This document shows positions 51,801 through 64,000 of a stretch of DNA of 64,000 nt, in pieces. The notes beneath the pieces were generated by a model that did not search any database, was not told the origin of the DNA, and was given only the letters and a program-made list of their open reading frames with translations. Position numbers and translations under genes: made by a program. Source of the stretch: Paralichthys olivaceus. Taxonomy: Eukaryota; Chordata; Actinopteri; Pleuronectiformes; Paralichthyidae. Location of the stretch: contig NC_091107.1 of NCBI RefSeq assembly GCF_024713975.1, positions 11,273,501 to 11,337,500 of the forward strand. The letters run 5' to 3'. The stretch's first letter is position 1. Each line of letters opens with the position of its first letter.

Positions 51801-52053
51801 ATAACAACCAGAATTTATTGCTTTTCAGGCTCCAACTTTATTTTTTATCATCATTAATTCAAAAGCAATGAAACATCAAAAGAAGTTTCCCATCCTCGTT
51901 TTCCACAGCCTCTTTCAAAGAGAACATATGAGGGAATCTCCCATCATCACACTGTTTTTATCTCCCTGTCTTTCACAGCTGTCTCTCAAGTGTCGGGCAC
52001 CCGAGGTTTCTCAGTACGTCTACCAGATGTATGACTCTGTGCTGAAGAATTGA
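42889..52053 (+). CDS. ap2b1: AP-2 complex subunit beta (beta2-adaptin)
   Basis: Large subunit of the AP-2 clathrin adaptor at the plasma membrane; it binds clathrin and accessory proteins in endocytosis. Twenty-one coding exons: 42889-42925, 43059-43164, 43355-43490, 43677-43922, 44246-44436, 44528-44749, 45202-45322, 45480-45575, 45730-45845, 46076-46241, 46549-46647, 46765-47024, 47106-47298, 48392-48433, 48789-48941, 49101-49246, 49450-49579, 49945-50029, 50234-50320, 51128-51282 and 51979-52053, giving 953 aa (human 951). The trunk (about 1-590) is almost identical to human. The hinge carries the clathrin box LLNLD at 631-635; the ear follows from about 705. AP2B1 rather than AP1B1 is chosen from [18 protein letters not shown] and the end [16 protein letters not shown]. 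Exon 14 is a 42-nt microexon. The intron after 43490 starts GCAAGT. Confidence 0.98.
48392..48433 (+). other. ap2b1: 42-nt in-frame microexon of ap2b1
   Basis: Flanked by ttctctcctgtag and gtaagtcaag, it encodes [14 protein letters not shown], residues 664-677, in the hinge between clathrin box and ear. Both ends are phase 0, so skipping keeps frame. From memory, human AP2B1 has isoforms differing by a 14-residue segment at this place. The exon lies over 1 kb from its upstream neighbour. The upstream intron shows TGC followed by CT-rich sequence, the pattern seen near neural microexons. Confidence 0.85.
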
Positions 52054-54209
52054 CCAGCTCCATCATTTAGCCACTCTGCTTCCTCCTGACAGTAAACAGC
52101 AGTGTTTTATCATATTTTCTCACCTGCAGCTAACTGCCAAAACAAGGGAAGCCAAACAGATAATGACATGTACATTTGGAATATTTTCCTTTGAGACACT
52201 CAACAAGGCAAATTTCCCCATGCTGTGGTTCTGTATAATGAACTGAGGTTAATCATACTGTTGTTTCCCTTATTTTGGCAGCTGAAATCATTAATGAATT
52301 CTCTTAGATCAACTCCCCATTTCAGTTTTTACCTCACAGTGGAAAATTTGACGACCATTCCATCCTTAACTTAGTGTCTTAATGTTGTGACTGATGGTGA
52401 AAAAAAAATCTCCCGTTTCCACAAAGCCAATGTTTTGATTTTACCTTGTTTGCTGCAGCTTCTTTTGCTTTTGATTTATTTTTGATACTGGCTTTGCTTC
52501 AGTTGTGCTCACATATTAATATCAGTGTTGATTTCTTTCCCTCTTGCCTTTAATGTGCAAGGTCTGAGACCAGTAATAATCAATTACTTATTATACATTA
52601 ACATTGAGCAGCATTTGTATTGCAGTTTCTCCTGTCATCACCTCAACACAGCTACATGTAGGTAATGAAATTACTTGCAGTTTTTGCAGCATTTCAATTA
52701 AAACATTTTAACATTTAGCTCCACTGAGTCCACACACATTGATCATTTGAGATCTTTCTATACGTTTTTGCCGTCTTTTGCGATATGTATATCGCACACG
52801 TTGATATCATGATACATTTTCGATATATCCTGCAGCCCTAATTCAGACCATAGATTACGTACTTAGCCAAGCACTTTACTGCTGCTTCCCACCTGTGAAT
52901 TACTCTGTGTTGTTCACATGAATATGTATCATTCATCTATTAACAGTGATGTTTTGTGGTTAATCTGGCAGAGTGGGGGCAGGTAGTGTTGCAGGTGGTA
53001 AAACAGAAGCAGGTTCACAGGCAGGTTCACAGAGGTCTTAATCACAAAGCTCTCTGTCCATCTCCATCTATCCTGAAACCTCTCTAAAACACAAGTTTTA
53101 AACTGCATGAAGAAGTCATGTTTGAAAATATTTAATACATTCAGGATAGTGAGTGTATCTGCAGGCTGTAGAACAGACTAAAAAGTAGCAAACATTAAAT
53201 TTGTTCGTTTAAATTCCTGGACAAAATTGCTCGATTGCCGTTATTTTCATCATGTACGTCTTCGCTTACTAGTAAGGAACCACTACGCAAACCACATCAG
53301 CTATTGATTATTTGATCACACACCAATGCCACTCCATTTTAAGAACATTTGCGCATTATGTTCAAATATATTTTCTTTTTTGTAAGAGCCCTGTTTACTG
53401 CAACCACATAGTTGTACACGGCTTTATACACCTATATTGTCATTCCTATTTATTGTGCATCTACCTCTGCGTTAATGTTGCAGTTGCTTCAGATCTGTAA
53501 TGTGCTTTAAATGTTTTCATTGTTTCTTTTGATGCCAGGGTTGTTTGTTATCTTTCTGTTGTCAAGCCAGTCTATACCTGTGGCGAGTCGGCCAAACCAG
53601 TCTTACTGGACCAAGCATTCATGCAAGTTAAAATGCCAAGTTCATGTTTTACTTCCCTAGTCTTAGTATAATTTTCGAATATCAGCAGTTTGTGGGCTAT
53701 AGAACCTTAAAGTGCATACAAACTAAGACCTAGTTGCCCAAGTGCAGTGTAGTCCAGTGATGGTGTAGGTAATGTAGATGATCAATTTTAATGTTTTGGT
53801 ATTTCCATGAAAATGAAATTAAGCCTCGCCTCTATCTATTCAACAGAAAGTCTTTTATTCTGAAAATCAGTTGTGTTGGTGGCGCTATTTTCATACCTAA
53901 TAATATAAAAATAATATGTTTATGTACCTGCATGAGCTCACTGTCCATTTTATCTTTTCATTTAGGATGTGGGTTTGCTTCATTTAAAAAAAAAAAAATG
54001 ATTACGTCTCTTGGATCTTGTTTTATTACAACACTATTGTCTCTATAGAACTCCCACAAATAGAATTATATCCAAAACTGTTTCCAGCAATACAGAATGT
54101 ATGGAGAGAGTTATTGTAGAATCTTATGAAATTGAATATTGTTCCCATTCATTGATGTAACCCTGTTGTAAATGATTATTGTCACATTACCACATCTAAT
54201 GTCAATAAA
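52054..54209 (+). other. ap2b1: Long ap2b1 3' UTR
   Basis: About 2.15 kb without coding frames, ending at a plus-strand AATAAA (54204-54209) followed by T-rich sequence. Near 52760-52842 (gatatgtatatcgcacacg through atatcctgcagccctaa) is a short piece of a teleost repeat end. Earlier poly(A) sites are possible. Confidence 0.55.
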
Positions 54210-54381
54210 CTGTCAAACTCAATGGATCATTTTGTATTTACCCTGACACGAGCAAATCATCAGGCTCCATGTCACACCATCATAACCACTACACTAAAGT
54301 TAGAAGCATGTGTACATGTTTAGTGAATTCACTGGGGCATGGAGGCAAATCTTGCTTTTACTCCCACAAACTCATCAGCCT

Positions 54382-54457
54382 CCCTGAACCAGCGACCTAA
54401 GGATTCCTGTTCTTGTGACCCTACAGTCCTCCGCTCTACCAGCTGAGCTATCAGAGG
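54382..54457 (-). pseudogene. tRNA-Tyr copy 1, damaged
   Basis: The D arm, anticodon GTA region and intron-like insert match the intact copies, but the T arm and 3' acceptor strand are replaced: sequence after GGTTCA does not pair with the 5' strand, which is itself changed (CCTCTGA). No T-run follows. Not expected to give a mature tRNA. Confidence 0.75.
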
Positions 54458-54576
54458 TTCATTTACTGCATAACATTGTTGGCATTAACTATGGATGAAC
54501 CTGCCAATGTGAGGACAATTTTTTTCATCTGACAACTTCACTTGTATGTATTCTGAACACATAAAGATAAAAAACT

Positions 54577-54665
54577 TCCTTCGAGCCGGAGTTGAACCAG
54601 CGACCTAAGGATTCCTGTTCTTGTGTACCTACAGTCCTCCGCTCTACCAGCTGAGCTATCGAAGG
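54577..54665 (-). tRNA. tRNA-Tyr (GTA) with 16-nt intron, copy 2
   Basis: 89 nt: a 73-nt body plus 16-nt intron after CTGTAG, the usual eukaryotic tRNA-Tyr intron site. The acceptor stem CCTTCGA/TCGAAGG pairs fully, the anticodon is GTA, box A is TAGCTCAGCTGG and box B is GGTTCAACTCC. A run of six T on the minus strand follows the 3' end (aaaaaa at 54569-54574), a good Pol III stop. The intron differs at one base from copies 3, 5 and 6. Confidence 0.92.
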
Positions 54666-54689
54666 TTCAGATATTGCTGGATATCGTTT

Positions 54690-55045
54690 CCATGAAGTGA
54701 AGTAGCCATCAGAAGATGGGAACAGTGTGGTTATAAAGGGATGGACATGGTCAGCAACAATACTGAGGTAGGCCGTGGTGTTCAAACGACGCTCAATTGG
54801 TACTAAGGGGCCCAAAGTGTGCCAAGAAAATATCCCCCACACCATTACACCACCAGCCTGAACCGTTGATACAAGTCAGGATGGATCCATGCTTTCATGT
54901 TGTTTACGCTAAATTCTGACCCTAACATCTGAATGTCGCAGCTGAAATCGAGACTCATCAGACCAGGAAACCTTTTTCCAATCTTCTATTGTCCAATTTT
55001 GGTGAGGCTGTACAAATTGTAGCCTTAGTTTCCTGTTCTTGCATC
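54690..55045 (-). mobile_element. Tc1/mariner-like transposon fragment 1
   Basis: Minus-strand frame includes MVWGIFSWHTLGPLVPIERR and NTTAYLSIVADHVHPFI, the C-terminal part of a Tc1-like transposase as found across teleosts. Neighbouring sequence (gaaatcgagactcatcagac) belongs to the same element, read from memory. Both transposon ends are absent, so it is a broken internal fragment sitting between tRNA copies 2 and 3. Confidence 0.8.
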
Positions 55046-55083
55046 CATGTAAGATGAGCAGACTCATAGAAATGAAAAGCACT

Positions 55084-55172
55084 TCCTTCGAGCCGGAGTT
55101 GAACCAGCGACCTAAGGATTCCTGTTCTTGTGAACCTACAGTCCTCCGCTCTACCAGCTGAGCTATCGAAGG
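55084..55172 (-). tRNA. tRNA-Tyr (GTA) with 16-nt intron, copy 3
   Basis: Same 73-nt body as copy 2, intron GTTCACAAGAACAGGA. Acceptor, D, anticodon and T arms all pair. A T4 terminator follows on the minus strand (aaaa at 55075-55078). Confidence 0.92.
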
Positions 55173-55289
55173 TACATTTACTGCTTGACATCGTTGGTAT
55201 TAACTATTGATGAACCTGCCAATGCGAGGACAATTTATTTTTGTCTGACGTCACTTATATGTTTCCTGAACACATAAAGAGAAAAAACT

Positions 55290-55378
55290 TCCTTTGAGCC
55301 GGAGTTGAACCAGAGACATTAAGATTTCTGCTTCTATGGACCTACAGTCCTCTGCTCTACCAGCTGAGCTATCGAAAG
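55290..55378 (-). pseudogene. tRNA-Tyr copy 4, diverged
   Basis: Retains GTA and most of the D and T arms, but the anticodon stem no longer pairs well (GAGGA against TCTTA) and the acceptor stem is uneven (an extra T at the 5' side and TCAAAGG at the 3' side). The intron also differs. A T-run is present downstream. Probably a pseudogene, though weak expression cannot be excluded. Confidence 0.7.
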
Positions 55379-55482
55379 GCCACAGCAGTAGTTACTGGTT
55401 GGACAACTTGCTCTCTTGGTCCTGGCATACAATAAATGATTATATTGATGTAAACTGAGCAGACTCAGAAATGAAAAGCTCT

Positions 55483-55571
55483 TCCTTCGAGCCGGAGTTG
55501 AACCAGCGACCTAAGGATTCCTGTTCTTGTGAACCTACAGTCCTCCGCTCTACCAGCTGAGCTATCGAAGG
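55483..55571 (-). tRNA. tRNA-Tyr (GTA) with 16-nt intron, copy 5
   Basis: Identical to copy 3 in body and intron. T4 terminator on the minus strand just below (aaaa at 55475-55478). Lies about 905 bases from copy 2, the array period. Confidence 0.92.
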
Positions 55572-55593
55572 TTCAGATATTGCTGGATATCGT

Positions 55594-55948
55594 TTCCATG
55601 AAGTGAAGTAGCCATCAGATGATGGGAACACTGGTTATAAAGGGATGGACATGGTCAGCAACAATACTAAGGTAGGCCGTGGCATTCAAACGATGCTCAA
55701 TTGGTACTAAGGGGCCCAAAGTGTGCCAAGAAAATATCCCTCACACCATTACACTACCAGCCTGAACCGTTGATACAAGTCAGGATGGATCCATGCTTTC
55801 ATGTGTTTACGCTAAATTCCGACCCTAACATCTGAATGTCGCAGCTGAAATCGAGACTCATCAGACCAGGAAACCTTTTTCCAATCTTCTATTTTCCAAT
55901 TTTGGTGAGGCTGTACAAATTGTAGCCTTAGTTTCCTGTTCTTGCATC
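55594..55948 (-). mobile_element. Tc1/mariner-like transposon fragment 2
   Basis: Near-identical duplicate of the fragment at 54690-55045, with a few substitutions and small gaps, placed at the same offset between tRNA copies 5 and 6. It was therefore copied as part of the tandem unit rather than inserted independently. Confidence 0.8.
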
Positions 55949-55986
55949 CATGTAAGATGAGCAGACTCATAGAAATGAAAAGCCCT

Positions 55987-56075
55987 TCCTTCGAGCCGGA
56001 GTTGAACCAGCGACCTAAGGATTCCTGTTCTTGTGAACCTACAGTCCTCCGCTCTACCAGCTGAGCTATCGAAGG
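55987..56075 (-). tRNA. tRNA-Tyr (GTA) with 16-nt intron, copy 6
   Basis: Identical to copies 3 and 5 in body and intron. T4 terminator follows (aaaa at 55978-55981 on the plus strand). Confidence 0.92.
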
Positions 56076-56193
56076 TACATTTGCTGCCTGACATCGTTGG
56101 CATTAACTATTTATGAACCTGCCAATGTGAGGACAATTTTTTTTTTGTCTGACGTCACTTGTGTGTATTCTGAACACATAAAGAGAAAGTATT

Positions 56194-56282
56194 TCCTTCG
56201 AGCCGGAGTTGAACCAGCGACCTAAGGATTCCTGCTTTTATGAACCTACAGTCCTCCGCTCTGCCAGCTGAGCTATCGAAGG
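56194..56282 (-). tRNA. tRNA-Tyr (GTA) copy 7, slightly diverged
   Basis: Acceptor, anticodon and T arms are intact; the D loop has GGCAGAGC instead of GGTAGAGC, which touches box A, and the intron is GTTCATAAAAGCAGGA. Only T3 is seen close downstream, so termination may be weak. May be functional. Confidence 0.75.
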
Positions 56283-57040
56283 TCACATTGTATGATTCAA
56301 GTGAAATATTCAAACGTTCTTTCAAATTGCATAACTGAACACTTTTCTCTTCATCTATCCAACCTGAACTAATGCAAATCACATTCACAAAAGCACTGCC
56401 GAGGATAAACATAGAGATGACAGGAGACTTTGCAAATAAACATTCTCATCATTCTTTATTTTGAGAATTTCACATTTTATTAAAATTCATAGAAAATTTG
56501 AATACCACCTCACTTGCTTTAATGTGCTTTTGTCTTTCCTCACAATGGTATTAAGTCATCTAGTAAAACCAAACAGTGATCACACAATATTACAAGGCTA
56601 CTGCTTAACTTCACTGAACACAGAATATCACACTCGACACTATAACAGAATAGTATTTCTCAAGGTGTTTTCATATAAATTTGATCTTTACAAACAACAA
56701 ACCCAATGTTAGCTCCATGAAGACTTCATGCTGTTTGCCAAAGTTTGGATTTTGTAGATCTGGTAAATTATGGTATAATGTGGTAAACCAAAAAACAGAC
56801 TTTGATGCTATTTAAAACCTTGAGTCATTTCACACCACATTCCCCTATATGGGCTGTGCTTCTAATCCAGCAACTGCTACTTAAGTTACAACATAATTTC
56901 ATATCATCAGGCAGGAATGATATTGTAAAACCCTTGTTGATGGTTTTGAGATCTTCGCCATAGGTGGAAGTATCTGATAGACAGTCTGACCTCTGAGTTG
57001 CTATGACCTGAAGAGGGGAGGAGCGGGCGGGGGAGCCAGG
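56283..57040 (-). other. hepacam: hepacam 3' UTR
   Basis: No coding frame. A minus-strand AATAAA (tttatt at 56455-56460) gives a 3' UTR of about 580 bases, so the transcript ends about 170 bases from the nearest tRNA gene, on the same strand. Confidence 0.55.
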
Positions 57041-61192
<4,152 letters not shown>

Positions 61193-62381
61193 CTTTGGTC
61201 TCTGAGCTTTGTTTTCCTCCCAGACAAGCAGCATAATCTGTGACTGTGAGCAGGACAGAGGACACAGTCAGTTATTCAGGCTCTGCAGGGACTGAGTACA
61301 TGCTGTTCTCAAAAGACGCTGCAGAAACAGGACAAAAGTGCATGTGTCTCCATGTTTATTTTCTGTTTCTTTAGTTTCATGTGGCTATGTGATAGATTCA
61401 TTAGCAAAACAAACGTTTAAACACAGTCATACGCTGATTCTGTGTCTTTTACCACACAAGTTTGAAGTGTGTTCAATCAAACATGATGTTTTATCAGTGA
61501 TGGAGCTGAACCTTTTAAGTATAATTGAAGAAAATATAGCCAAAAATATTATATTAAATTTTTTTTAAATGTGCATTGTTAAAATTAATTTTTACTCAGT
61601 AGCGTCCTTCTTTCTGCCTTTCGCTTTCACATGTTACTGCTTTTTGGTGCATGATAAGCTGGGATCTAATGCATTAAGCACATGCACACGTGCAAACCAC
61701 AAATACTATACTGCACCATGGTAATCCATCAAGTATCTGTAGAGGTATTTGATTACACTTTACATCCTCATATTAATAAATCATAATAGATAATAACATA
61801 AACAACATTTTGTGTTATCACTTAACAATTACAATGCCTTTTATATAGAGAGACTGCAGTATAAAGAGATAAGGAATGACAATATTTATTGAAAATGAGA
61901 TCAATATACTGAAGTACTCTAACTGTTGTTGTTGTTTGTCTGAATTAAATACAAATGTTGGCAATGTGTAAATTATATTACAATTGTATAACATATATAT
62001 AATTTCAATGACAAATATGTTTTCACTTTTACAGAATTGTCAGTTAGGTTACAACTCAATACCGACGCAAGCTAACACTGTAGTTTTACAAACCGGAAAG
62101 GGTTCTTTTTTTCATAGTAGTCATTCATCTTTCCGAGCGTAGACGATCTTCGTTTCAAACATGGCGACCAGCATGTGAATGTCATGCCATGTCAATCCAC
62201 CGCCTGGATGTCTTCATGTGTGTTTATAATCTGTGCGTGAAGGCTGACACGTGAACTTCATGTTGCGGGATTGTGACTTCATTCACCGCAGACACGTAAG
62301 AACCAGAAACAACACAACTCTGTAGCTGCACCGCTGTCACATTAGCATTCTAGCTAACCAGCTAACCAGACGGGACTAGCG
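61193..62381. promoter_or_regulatory. Divergent hepacam-timm10b upstream region
   Basis: The two starts diverge 1.19 kb apart. The middle is AT-rich. Close to timm10b, AAACATGGCGACC (62157-62169) resembles a YY1 site (ATGGCG core), typical of housekeeping promoters; the ATG within it is out of context for the protein. No TATA box was seen. Confidence 0.4.
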
Positions 62382-63712
62382 ATGGAACTGGATCAGCAGC
62401 TGAGAAACGTGAGTCGCGTTTTCTTACACTGGTAAATACATCGAGTTTATCTGTTCGAGAACCTGTTGAATGTTGAGTTTGAGCGACTTTGTCTCTTATA
62501 GCTGCGGGATTTCCTGATGGTTTACAACCGGATGACCGAAATCTGCTTCCAGCGTTGCACCAGCAACTTCAACTACAGGAACCTCACCATGGACGAGGTA
62601 CCAGCACCGCCACAGATATATGTGTCAGACTCGTTGTTTTTGCTTTGCTGTGTTTACTTCCTGTTTCTCTACTTATTCAATACGTGGCCAGAAGTATATG
62701 GACACATGAGCAGCACCTCAAGTCTATGTTACAGTGGCCGAGAGAGCTCAGCCCACTGCAGATTAAGAAAACACGTGCAAACTCAGACTACATCTTGCTG
62801 CAAACACATGCAGATACAGAAATGTGCTGCAATTTGCTAAAATGACACTGGAAATGTTTCCAGGGGACTCAAAAAAGCAATGACCTGAAATGACTGACAG
62901 AAGGAACATAAAAATTGATCACTTAAAAAAGACAAGATTAACGAGTGGTGTCCTTAATATGAATAGATGGTAACAGGTTGGGTCTGGTGGGGAGCTCAGT
63001 GGGTGCAGGTTTTCAAAAATGCTCCTTTGAAACACTGTTGATGTGGACTCATGACCTGATGTTGTCTGTTCAGGAGCGCTGCGTGGACAGCTGTGCAGGG
63101 AAGCTGATTCGCTCCAACCACCGCATAATGGGCGCCTACGTGCAGCTGATGCCTCGGATGGTGCAGCGCCGGATGGACGAGATGGAAAGCAAGGCTGCGG
63201 AGAACGCCAAAGCCGCAGAGGCAGCTGCTGCTGCATCTCTGGAGCCTCCTGCTGCAGAGGCCTCATCAGCATCTCAAATCCCTGTCGATGCATCTCTACC
63301 CCCACAAACACCTGCACTGTTACCCCCTTTAGCGACTGATGTTGGACTAGAGGCACAAGGCTCAGTTTTAAAGCCAGCAGGTTTAGAGATTCCTGTTGAG
63401 CTGGATGCTGCTTTATCCAGATCCACTGCAGCCACAGAAGTCAGTTTCTCAGCAGCCACTGCGTTCACACCTGCCAATGAAGCTATAAATCTTCCAGTAC
63501 TTAATGAAGCTGCCAGTGGACCGTCTTTTACAGAAGTCTTTCCACAGCCGCCCATAGCTGGTGTCCCAACAGACTTAAAGAGCTCAGTGTCTGTGTTAAT
63601 GCCATCTACAACATCCTCACTATCAGAAGACATGCCTGTGTCAACAGTCTCTGCACCTACTGTGTCAAGCCAAGAGAGAGCGCCAGAGGCTCCTCCTCCG
63701 TCAGGCCAGTGA
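62382..63712 (+). CDS. timm10b: TIM10B (TIM9B) mitochondrial import chaperone
   Basis: Small TIM family subunit of the TIM22 carrier-import machinery in the mitochondrial intermembrane space. Three coding exons, 62382-62408, 62502-62597 and 63074-63712, give 253 aa. The twin CX3C motifs are CFQRC (24-28) and CVDSC (44-48), spaced as in human TIMM10[20 protein letters not shown] and [20 protein letters not shown] align almost residue for residue. The first ~85 residues cover the whole known fold. The remaining ~150 residues, in the same uninterrupted exon, are Ala/Ser/Pro/Thr-rich without recognised domains; human TIMM10B is only 103 aa. The start is the first ATG of the conserved frame. Confidence 0.93.
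62678..62965. repeat. Degenerate MITE-like repeat in timm10b intron
   Basis: From cgtggccagaagtatatggac through gcccactgcagattaagaaa and cagaaatgtgctgcaatttg, the order of phrases resembles non-coding hAT/Tc1-type teleost repeats seen elsewhere, from memory. Edges are approximate. Confidence 0.4.
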
Positions 63713-64000
63713 TGATGCCAGGTCTGGGTGGAGTCCCAACTCCCACCACAAACAACCCAAATCTGCCAGGCAACTCATCACTGATCGTCCCAAATGTCAC
63801 ATTGTTCTCTGTACTGCTGAAAGGAATAGTGATACATAGATTAAGATAAATTCTAAAACAACTTGTATCATATAATCATGTCATACAATCTCTTCTTTTC
63901 TTTCCGATGCGACAATTAGCTTCTTTTCTGTGTTTTCACATCATATTTTAAAAATGTGTTTTTTCACAAAACTATTTTAAAAAACCTCAATATAGACTCT
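63713..64000 (+). other. timm10b: timm10b 3' UTR, cut by window end
   Basis: AT-rich sequence after the TGA, with no coding signal and no canonical AATAAA before the window ends. Confidence 0.5.

Noticed and set aside
54525-54845. 106-aa minus-strand frame that seems to join a transposase piece to a tRNA gene
   Set aside because: Chance open reading through a Tc1-like fragment into a tRNA-Tyr copy; not a gene fusion.
54382-56282. CRISPR-like look of regularly spaced ~89-bp repeats
   Set aside because: The repeats fold as tRNA-Tyr with intron and Pol III boxes, spacers are long and related, and the DNA is vertebrate.
62489-62845. 118-aa and 107-aa plus-strand frames running past timm10b exon 2
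   Set aside because: One is the real exon reading on into a repeat-containing intron, the other a shifted frame; the donor gtacca after GACGAG is used, as the next exon completes the twin CX3C fold.

Overview
The window is nuclear DNA from a ray-finned fish, most likely a percomorph teleost. The evidence is vertebrate exon-intron structure with short introns, single-copy orthologues close to human proteins, and short interspersed repeats of types common in teleosts. Eight protein-coding genes and one tRNA-Tyr cluster can be read. There is no phage, plasmid, CRISPR or operon structure, and I saw no retroviral or other capsid-bearing element.

Left part, all on the minus strand: mybbp1a (cut by base 1), tbl2, pom121, a G-protein-gated Kir (GIRK-like) potassium channel gene, and zw10. 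Centre and right: mks1 on the plus strand, head to head with zw10; ap2b1 on the plus strand with a 42-nt in-frame microexon; about 1.9 kb of seven minus-strand tRNA-Tyr copies mixed with Tc1-like transposon fragments; hepacam on the minus strand; timm10b on the plus strand at the right edge. I traced every coding exon by eye. All junctions keep frame, which supports the models: 442 aa for TBL2, 1165 for POM121, 524 for the Kir channel, 767 for ZW10, 563 for MKS1, 953 for AP2B1, 353 for HEPACAM, 253 for TIMM10B, and the first ~949 aa of MYBBP1A.

The genes do not form a pathway. They are neighbours with separate roles in nucleolus, ER, nuclear pore, plasma membrane, kinetochore and Golgi tethering, ciliary transition zone, clathrin endocytosis, glial adhesion and mitochondrial import. 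From memory, their human counterparts lie on chromosomes 7, 11 and 17, so the block looks like a teleost-specific arrangement.

Most worth a second look: the Kir channel keeps TIGYG but has an Arg in the pore loop just before it and Gln at three positions where GIRK channels carry basic PIP2-region residues; the tRNA-Tyr/Tc1 composite tandem array; the ap2b1 microexon; a roughly 150-residue C-terminal extension on TIMM10B; three GC-AG introns; and an A12 homopolymer at codons 3-7 of mybbp1a. I did not find a convincing new multi-gene system.
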